NCBI GenBank assembly: GCA_008973525.1
Contig: WACJ01000105.1
Coordinates: 124,001-188,000 of the forward strand
Direction of reading: 5' to 3'
From: Stenopsyche tienmushanensis
Taxonomy: Eukaryota; Arthropoda; Insecta; Trichoptera; Stenopsychidae
DNA length: 64,000 nt
Of this stretch, positions 55,985-64,000 are shown in pieces (the stretch's first letter is position 1; every line of letters starts with the position of its first letter). The notes below the pieces were generated by a model. The model was not told where the DNA came from. It saw nothing but the letters and a program-made list of their open reading frames with translations, and did not search any database. The translations under genes and the position numbers were made by a program.

Positions 55985-56260
55985 TCATTAGGATGGGAGG
56001 TGAGCGCTAGCCACTCAGCAGGATACGATGTATCAGCTATCAGAGGGATCCCCAAGTATAGGGCCGATTTCACGAACTTTACCCGATCATTAGCTAGGGT
56101 CTCCATGTGGGTCCTTGAGCCGGCCTTCACCAACAGCGTAAGGTCGTTCGCATATGCGAACAATTTACACCCCGCTGGGAGACTTAGCTCAAAGATATCA
56201 TCCAGCACATTCCAAAAGACCGGTCCCAGTATGTTCAGTTTTTTGGCAATGATTTTATTG
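55985..56260 (-). pseudogene. R1-clade reverse transcriptase fragment
   Basis: The minus frame reads GPVFWNVLDDIFELSLPAG, then LFAYANDLTLLVKAGSRT with the YADD site changed to YAND, and ends KSALYLGIPL. This is the R1-type RT palm. A short CCTAA-rich stretch lies about 190 bases away at 55780-55805. Confidence 0.75.
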
Positions 56261-56354
56261 CTGGCTTCGGCGACGACGCATCGATATGCAAAATGCGACC
56301 TTATAAGGGTCACTAAGTTGAACAGGGTCTGTCTTGCAATCACAGAAGGGTTTC

Positions 56355-56465
56355 TGGACTTTTCGTGACGGGGGACGAGACGTGGATGGGTCACTACACC
56401 CCATAATCCAAAATGAGCTGGTTGCGGAGGTTTATGACACTGGCATACAAAAGCTAGTTCAATTA
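56355..56465 (+). pseudogene. mariner transposase scrap
   Basis: VTGDETWMGHYTP (first catalytic Asp region) is directly joined to EVYDTGIQKLVQ (C-terminal region), with the middle deleted. Confidence 0.65.
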
Positions 56466-58160
56466 AATACAAACATTTTTCGATCCTACAAAAAGGGTTG
56501 TAAACTTACCTTCTGGGCGACCATCGTATGTTTCGTATGACACGACATTTTGTCGCAACCCAAAGATAACGTGTTATACGGGGATTGCCTGTTTTAAACT
56601 ATGACGAAATTCGTGTAGGCATTCAGTATTGCGACACATTGGAAATGTTGCACACCAAAATAAGCCCACCACTGCTTATAAATTCTAATCTTTGAATAAA
56701 TTATGATTGTTTCCGAAGAAATTCAACATTTGAATTGATGATTAGTCGATTTTAGGCAACAACAGTATAAACTGGCTGGTATTAAATATCAAACAACTAG
56801 ATGTTTCTGTTGTTGGCAATTTTAATACTGTTCATATTAACTCTCATCCATTTCTTGATACATGGCAGTGGTAAAGCAAAAATTATCAATGAAATACCCG
56901 GACCGAAAATATTGCCTATTGTTGGCAATGGCTTGGACTTCTTAACGTCACCAGGTAATTTCACTCTTAAATTTTTGTTCTTGACAATCAATTGATATTA
57001 AAATACATGTTATTATTTTCGAGATGAGATATTCATACACGCAAGAGATTTAGCTAGATTATACCCAAAAATCAATAGAGTATGGATGCTTAATGTACCT
57101 GTTGTAAATATTTATAATCCATACGATTGCGAGGTAATTATATAAAATATTCTTAACAAATCTTCTCATATAATGATCCGAATAGATTACGATGTGTATC
57201 GATTTAAATTATAGATTTTAGTGTCGAGCGTGAAACACATTGAAAAGAGTTTTATTTATGATTTTCTTCACCCGTGGCTGAACAGAGGTCTTCTCACTAG
57301 TACAGGTATAACAGAGTTCAATTTATCAATTGTACATTTGTGCCATTTTGTCGTATTAATAATGTCACTTATTTTTATGCTAGGTGAGAAATGGCATCAA
57401 AGGCGAAAGATTTTGACTCCGACGTTTCATTTCAGTATATTGAAACAATTCTCGGTCATATTTGAAGAAAGGAGTAGAAATTTGGTCGACAAGCTCAATC
57501 CCAAAGGCGAAACAATAGACATCACTGCTCTTGTACGAAGTTTCACATTGCATACAATATGCGGTATGAATATAAATTGCATCGAATGCATTCGTCAGAG
57601 CGTTGAATTGAAATATTTTAATTTGTTTTTTTATCGATAGAAACTGCAATGGGCACTGATCTTGATGCGATTCCCGATGAAAAGAAGATGCGTTATGAGA
57701 ACGCCATCCAGGATATGTCACGATTTTTCGTCTATAGAATGCTAAGGGCGTGGTTTTATGTCCCGTTTATATTTTCGCTGTCGTCAGTTGGAAAGATGCA
57801 GAAGAAGACTATTTCGATGCTGCATAATTTTACGAATGAAGTTATAAAAGAGAGGCGGACGACTTGGAGTCCATCAGACAATGAAAATTGGAGGAAGGCT
57901 GCGAAGATGTTTTGGGTAAAAAGAAAAGATTGGCCATGCTGGATCTATTGTTCTCTGCAGAGGCAGAAGGAAAGATAGATGAAGATGGATCCGAGAAGAA
58001 GTGGATACATTTATGTTTGAGGTATTTACATGAGAAAATTATGCTATACGTCAAAAAAATCATTTTTGAAATATAGCTTAACTCGGATATAACGAGCGTA
58101 GGTCATTGTAGGACTAGGATCACTTTTTAGGATAATTGTCTTTTATCTATCGATTTATTA

Positions 58161-58374
58161 GGTTGAGTCATAAATAGCTGCCGACGAATAGAAGTCGTTA
58201 TAATTATTCGATTTTACCCTTGATGAGTCATCCATATTAGTGAATATAGGTCTTAGAGTCTTGCAAGTGCATTTTTGTCATATAATGCTTTGGGAATTTA
58301 AATAAGGCAACAGTTGTACGGCTATGGCTAAAATAATATGCGATATATATATATATATATATATATTAGAGTTT

Positions 58375-58416
<42 letters not shown>

Positions 58417-58510
58417 TGGGTTTTTGAAATTTTGAGTAATATTGCTGCTTTGTTATTTTAAAGCTAAATAAATGCTTGAAAAAGAATCGGCAATTATTTA
58501 TGACTCAACC
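58161..58510. mobile_element. mariner-type MITE in intron 5 of the second P450
   Basis: GGTTGAGTCATAAATAGCTG at 58161 and its imperfect complement ending TTATGACTCAACC at 58510 form inverted ends. TA precedes the left end; the right copy has changed to TG. It contains the TA microsatellite. Confidence 0.7.
58343..58411. repeat. (TA)n microsatellite in two blocks
   Basis: Two TA runs separated by TTAGAGTTTTTC; as a whole a strong potential cruciform. Length is likely variable. Confidence 0.9.
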
Positions 58511-59012
58511 TGATGGTACTATTGATATATACCATCTTCATCATATTTTATTTGCCACAGCAGCAGTCGTGATTAAATTATAATTGTGCTAGTAAACCTA
58601 ACTAGTTTAATCATATGCATTGATTCATATTTATGTTTCAGGGACACGATACACTGACTTCTGTTCTCAGTTGCTGTTTGATGGAATTTGCAAACAATCA
58701 TTATATACAGGTTTAAAAAATGAGCATATCGAAACTTGAAATTGAAGCGATGTTCAAATGTTATCTATATACTGTTGCAGGATCGTATTTTGGAAGAAAT
58801 CTTAGATGTTTTTGGAAATTTGACGGAAAAAATCACAGTCGAAAAACTCAACCAATTAAACTATCTGGAGAGATGCGTCAAAGAAGGACTTCGGCTCTAT
58901 CCAGGCGTTCCTCTTATAGGAAGAATCGTCCATGAAGACGTACAATTAAGTAAATTAATGCTTGTTATTATATATTTTTATATTTAATATTATAAGCACA
59001 GAGGCAGGTAGA

Positions 59013-59524
59013 TTAACCTTTTGAGGAGTGAGCAAATTTAAAATCGATGAAGTCGTTGAAGCCATACTCGCTTTACACCGATTACTTTCTATCAGCTCCT
59101 ATCAGCATAAGACAATCTTCAATTCGAGGCAGATTCAATTGTAAGTAAGCACTGTTGATAGCATACAAGATCACGTCATTTTTTTACATAAACAATACAC
59201 AAGAAATCGATTCATTTGCTCCTGCTTTAGAAGGAAATGATAGTCGGACAAAGACTCATTCAACAAGCAGCGACGAACAGGAAGCAATTAAATAAATACA
59301 CCCTGTCGATAGCATACAATATTCGGTCATGTCTTCAAGTAAATAAATAACACACTAGAAATCGAAATCATTATTAGTCGATACATACTTCGTCTCTGTC
59401 TTCTGAACTGCTTTACGTTCTATTTCTGTCTTTGTCTATCTCCGAGCCTCAATGTGCAAGAGTGCTCTATATGGGACATGAGAGTTCGGACATACATGTA
59501 TGTCCATACTACTCAAAGGGTTAA
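59013..59524. mobile_element. TTAA-flanked MITE (copy 5) in intron 7 of the second P450
   Basis: TTAA at 59013-59016 followed by CCTTTTGAGGAGTGAGC; right end CTACTCAAAGGG and TTAA at 59521-59524. The ends match the 5705/11989 family, but the interior is largely different. Confidence 0.75.
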
Positions 59525-60196
59525 GCTCTTTCATTTTGACTAGATGTACTCGTTTGTTATTTATAGACCAAATTATGTGATGATGATTTATATTCAAATC
59601 GCATGTGGTCAATATTATATATTATACAAAAAATAAATCTTTAATAATAATAGAAATACATTCCACCAAAAGTTTTTGAGCAGACAGCGGGTTAAATTGG
59701 TAAAATTTAATCTGGCGGATCTTTTATATGATGATTTTGCAATTGTCATAAAATATTTCAGAAAATTATCTTGTGCCAGCCGAAACGACATGCCTTGTGC
59801 ATATATTTGATTTGCACAGGGATCCAAATTTGTATACGAATCCAAGGAAATTTGATCCTGATCGTTTCTTGGCCGTTAATTGTGCCAAACGTCATCCCTA
59901 TGCTTATCTACCGTTCAGTGCTGGGCCGAGAAATTGCATTGGTAAGCAATTTTAATATCGATAAATTCATGATTCTAAGAATATATTTAGCATAATTGCG
60001 TATTGATTTGCAGTGCATGTTTTAGGTCAAAGATTTGCTCTCTTGGAGCAAAAGTTTGTCATTGTGTCGATCCTGCGTAGATTCAGATTGGATCCGATTA
60101 CTCGACCACAGGATGTTGTATTCACAGGAGATTTCGTCCTGAAGACCAAACACCCGATCAAAATAAAATTGACGCCGAGAAAATTATAATTGTGTG

Positions 60197-60202
60197 AATA
60201 AA
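60197..60202 (+). promoter_or_regulatory. Poly(A) signal of the second P450
   Basis: AATAAA eight bases after the stop codon. Confidence 0.5.
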
Positions 60203-60719
60203 TTTGTTGTTTTATGATCGATTTCTATTATAAATGTTTTTGCCTTAACATTGTCGAATATGACCACATTCTAATTTTATATTGATGATTTAATTTCGAT
60301 GATATACGATGCATTTTTTAATCATTTACTAGAAGGGTGTTTAGCATGAATTTAAATGAGTTTTTCGGATATGTGTTCATAGTGATTTAAAGATAATGTA
60401 TAATCAAAAGGCTATGATTATACCTTTTGAGGCGATTAATAGCTAGTATGATTATTGCTTGTATACTGAAAATTTGCACATTACTTTAATTAACACATCA
60501 CTCATAATGACATAAGTTGGCGCACGTGTATACAACAAGTTTGAGGCAAAATTCAAATTTTTTCATTAACAATATTTTTTAAGAGTGATATATTTAACAC
60601 TTCCCTATATAACATTTTTATTTAAGGCCTCAAAATAGCCTTCAGTTTCGGTAATCACTTATTCATTGGAGTGAGATTGCAAAATCCAGCTAACGTTTGC
60701 AATTTGCCCTCAGCTGACT
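60203..60719. other. AT-rich spacer
   Basis: No gene recognised. Confidence 0.4.
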
Positions 60720-61110
60720 GCCGATTTAATTCTGGATTGTAGTGATAGATCCATCATACTGCATGAAAAAAATCCTTTATATTGCACTGAAACAGCTCTA
60801 AACAGCGCTCTGAATTATGGACGCGTTGCAGTTTTTTATCGACCATGAGCAAACGCGGTACCCACTTCGAATAGAGCTTTCTCATGGACAAATGTTGATA
60901 CAAAATGGTGAACACACTGCCTTCTGATATCTTTAAGGTGTCAGCTATCTCACGCAATTTCAATTTACGACCAACCAAAAGTATTTTGTGGACTTATTTT
61001 TATGTTTTCTAAGTGACGAATTTGGGAAACTAGAGCGTTCAGCATTATTGATGTTTGTACAGCCGCGTTTAAAATTAGCAAACCATTTGTCTCGATAGAA
61101 CAGAATCCCA
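60720..61110 (-). pseudogene. mariner transposase N-terminal fragment
   Basis: Reading the minus strand: DKWFANFKRGCTN, then in a second frame GRKLKLREIADTLKISEGSV and MRKLYSKWVPRLL. This is the paired-HTH region of mariner transposases. Catalytic motifs are absent. Confidence 0.8.
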
Positions 61111-61429
61111 ATAATACTTGTCAAGCAATTGCTTTGCCTAAACGATATTTTACCTATTAAAAATACTTGAAATTATGAACTAAACATCAAATTTTTATAA
61201 AATTTTGATACATATTATATGAAGGTTGATCTTTCCTAAAAATCATATGGATTTGTCAATAGTGGCTCCAACTATATGTCATCCTACGAACTTATTGAGT
61301 GATCTGTTAGTTTCATCCAGCATAAAAATCATAATGCACACAATATGGGATTATTTAAAATCATTCTTAATTCTACGAAAGCAAATCGTATAGGTACATC
61401 AGTCTGCTTCGAGGAAAACACATTCATCA

Positions 61430-62365
61430 CATCACATGGACTGTAATATAGCATCTCTGAGGGATGTAGATTCAGAGAAAACATTAAAATTGCAACCGGC
61501 AAAGCGGCCAAGGCTTTTGGCAAAATGTCCAGACTGGCGGGCGCTTATTGGGGTCTTGGGGTAGACACCTCAGGATTGCCTATGAAGCTATCTATATGAG
61601 TATTGCCACATACACACGCTTGGATATCGTGGACGAGATAAGACAGCGAGACGAAGCATAAATATTGCACAACGGCAGCCACTACTAAGAATCACTGGAA
61701 CGTACAGAACAACTGCTACAGACAACCTCCCTGTCCTTGCAGGGATCATGCCACTAGACCTAAAAGTGCAAATAAAGACAGTGAGGCACATTAAAAAGCA
61801 CGTAGAATAATTAGAGTTGGTAACTCCACTCTATCAGCGGAGGAAGCAGATGGAATTCTTACGGATCCTATTGCCATCAAAAGGTGAGCTAGAAACGCGG
61901 AAATTGCCGATTGGGAACGCAGTTGGTCTGAGTCGCCTCACGGTGGCTACATGCGGAATTTATTTGGCTCAGTCGCCTCAAGCTTAAATGGGTTGACCTT
62001 CGATCACTGAGCTTCTCAGTTCCTGGCTGGGCGGGGCCGTTTTGCGGCATAACTGGCAAAAATAAAACTAAAAAATAGTTCAGACTGTGTGTGCAGGGGT
62101 TCCTTTCATGGACGTGGATCACGTTTTGTGGTCGTGTTTGGGCGTGTCGGTCAAGAGAGAGGCTATCCTGTGCCGTATCAGAGGTCCTTTTTCTGGACCT
62201 CTTGGCCACAGGGACTTGGTGGCCAGCCCCGGTGCTTTTTCGACGTTCAAGGCCTTCTGCCATAGTTTCGGAGCCAAATGTGCCTTGGACGGATACTATT
62301 TTTTTAGATCCGTCCTCTATCACAACATGTCACTATGGGTTGACCATATACTTGAACCAACCTAG
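61430..62365 (+). pseudogene. Non-LTR retrotransposon remnant (post-RT region to zinc knuckle)
   Basis: Frames read RENIKIATGKAAKAFGKMSR and LAGAYWGLGVDTSGLP, then RITGTYRTTATDNLPVLAGI and PLDLKVQIKTVRH, ending with a DVDHVLWSC-type segment near 62101-62130. This order fits the C-terminal half of an R1- or I-like element. Internal stops show decay. Confidence 0.7.
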
Positions 62366-63174
62366 GGGCGAATAATAAAAAAATCTAGTATAGCATGATT
62401 TTCAATAACATTTATAAGGACTTACACTTGCACAGGCATTTGAAAAAGTATGCCTCCGGGACATTGACATCTTCTAGTGCTATTAAATCCATCCAAATCA
62501 TTAAATGACGAAGACCTATGATATGACCAAATGGTTTAATAATAAATTTCGGTTCAAAGTCTTTGTGTGCTAGAATTTCTACTGGCATTCGAAATTATAT
62601 TTTTAAATTTGAAAATAAACAGAAGATACTGTATTATCAATAATTAAGATGAGACTGTTTTTTGATTCATAAATTGACACTGACCTTACGACATTAATTT
62701 CCTAGATGTTCACTATGACCAAACGTTGATAAAACGATTTAGTGTCTGGACTCATTATAAAGGTTCGGGTTCAAATCCAGACTATAGAAACAAATTTGGA
62801 AAAGCTTAACATCAATCGTTTCCATCTAGATTTATCCTGATATTCTGCTACTGAAAAAATAAATGCTGAAGCGATTAATGAAGTCAAACATGTATGAATA
62901 ATGTGCAATAATCGTTAAAATATCATTTTGAAATTGTGATAATTTGACCATATTTTTCAAATAATCTTATCACAATTTAACCCTCATAGTGCCAGACGGT
63001 TTTCTGGTCTGACGATGCATCGTCGTTGGTAACACATGCTCAAAGCGCCAATAACGATATATCGCATAGTATATTTTGTAGGAGTAATTAAATTCACAAT
63101 TCACAAGTGCTGTTGCAAGAGGCTAGTTGGACAAATCTAAATTAGTATCATCGAGATAGTCTGCTGATAATAAA
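62366..63174. other. Spacer with a tRNA-like B-box
   Basis: Mostly AT-rich. GGTTCAAATCC-like sequence lies near 62768 but I cannot fold a tRNA around it. A TTAACCCTCATAGTGCCAG end-like motif lies near 62978. Confidence 0.35.
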
Positions 63175-63918
63175 GATGCCACACGGAGCAGAACTCATTG
63201 CCTTCGCGGATGATGTCGCACTGTTGGTGACAGCTTGACATCCATGGGAAATGGAGGCGACGGGCAATGAAGCTCTCGCCAGGATCAACGCATGGATGCG
63301 AGAAAATCGCCTGTAGCTGGCGGCAGAAAAAACGGAGGACTATGCTCTGCAGTAGGAGAAGAAGATCGAAGGTCAAAAGGCTTGTTGTGAACGGTCACGA
63401 AGTTGAATACAGCAAATTGCTGATATACCTCGGGATCCTACACAACAACATTACAACAAGCTGACCTTCAGAAAACATAATAAAGCAGTTGTGCAGAAGG
63501 TGCAGAAGGTGTCCAGTGAGCTTGGATGGCTCATGCCCGACTTATCCCGGTCATAAGTCGGTGGAGAGCCCGGGAACACGGTGAAACAACCTACCGCTTG
63601 ACTCAGGTGCTCACTGGGCATGGATGCTTCGGTGCGTACCTGAAGCGGATTGGCAAAGAATCCTTCGCAACGTGCCATCACTGCCAAGAGGTAGTCGATG
63701 ACGCAGAGCATACCATCAGTGGCTGTGAGGCTTGGGCACCCCAGAGAAAACTGCTGAAACAAGCACTCAGGGTAGTTGAGTTCAATGTCGACAATATGGT
63801 CCACAGTATGATGGCAAGCAAGAAGAACTGGGACCTTTGGCGCGATTACTTTGAAGAAATTCTGAGCGCCAAAGAGGGCAATGAAAAAGAGAGGCGCAGA
63901 GTGCCTCTCCAGCACTAG
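63175..63918 (+). pseudogene. R1-clade non-LTR retrotransposon, RT to 3' end
   Basis: Plus frames read GAELIAFADDVALLVTA with the catalytic FADD box, then ARINAWMRENRL and, after frame breaks, the final 130-codon frame with TQVLTGHGCFGAYLKRIG, CHHC and DDAEHTI, the C-terminal CCHC area. It ends at the stop near 63916. The region between RT and C-terminus is deleted. The sister copy is at 23950-24790. Confidence 0.8.
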
Positions 63919-64000
63919 AATAGGGCCAATTATCCAAGACTTGACTACCTGCCCTCCTGAAGCAATGTGGAAAACAATATCAGGAGGGGCAAAGAAGGAC

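Larger units (their letters stand above)
56801..60189 (+). pseudogene. Cytochrome P450, CYP4-type, second tandem copy with two frameshifts
   Basis: Nine exons match the upstream P450 in position and phase: 56801-56954, 57024-57133, 57215-57305, 57384-57563, 57641-58021, 58642-58710, 58781-58949, 59762-59941, 60026-60189. It keeps a signal anchor, IPGPKILPIVGN, C-helix WHQRR, I-helix GHDTLT, ExxR (EGLR), FDPDRF and the haem loop [10 protein letters not shown]. Exon 5 is two bases shorter than in the paralogue. The frame breaks near 57880 (after SPSDNEN) and again near 57988 (around KIDEDG). Each break needs one inserted base, and downstream residues then align (EEVDTFMFE). All splice sites are intact. 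Adding the two bases would give 499 residues. Either the gene died recently or the assembly has two indels. Two MITEs lie in its introns. Confidence 0.9.

Noticed and set aside
61889..62323. 144-codon minus frame
   Set aside because: Antisense to a non-LTR remnant; no recognised motif.
62755..62790. Possible tRNA gene from a B-box-like motif
   Set aside because: No cloverleaf can be formed and there is no good A-box; at most a tRNA-derived SINE trace.

Overview
The window is insect nuclear DNA. It is AT-rich, its genes carry introns with GT-AG boundaries, and it is packed with broken transposable elements. The gene set (a Yorkie/YAP co-activator, a ZAD-C2H2 zinc-finger protein, CYP4-type P450s) and the transposon types (Tc1, mariner, pogo/Tigger, piggyBac, hAT, R1-clade and Jockey-like retroelements) fit a holometabolous insect. 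Lepidoptera or a relative is my guess, but nothing seen here proves the order.

Layout. About 1-3 kb: the first coding exon and GC-rich promoter of a probable nicotinate phosphoribosyltransferase gene on the minus strand; the rest of that gene lies beyond the left edge. About 3-25 kb: a transposon graveyard with no host gene I can recognise. It holds MITEs, two LTRs, hAT fragments, a Tc1 copy, a piggyBac remnant and non-LTR debris. 27.8-31.1 kb: a four-exon ZAD zinc-finger gene (minus strand), with a Jockey-like fragment in its last intron and a one-base frameshift in exon 2. 31.2-37.4 kb: repeats and AT-rich spacer.

37.5-45.8 kb: yorkie (plus strand), five coding exons giving a 439-residue protein with a TEAD-binding region, three LATS-type serine sites, two WW domains and a C-terminal TWL PDZ ligand. 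It sits in a strikingly GC-rich island inside AT-rich surroundings and contains a possible alternative stop-bearing exon before the last exon. 47.9-49.0 kb: transposon fragments. 49.8-52.1 kb: an intact nine-exon CYP4-type P450 of 506 residues. 53-56.5 kb: a mariner nested inside another inverted-repeat element, plus other debris. 56.8-60.2 kb: a second CYP4-type gene with the same nine-exon structure and intron phases but two one-base deletions in exon 5, so probably a pseudogene. 60.7-64 kb: mariner and R1-like remnants.

The host genes are functionally unrelated neighbours, except for the two P450s, which are a tandem duplication. All exon models are read by eye from splice consensus and protein continuity.
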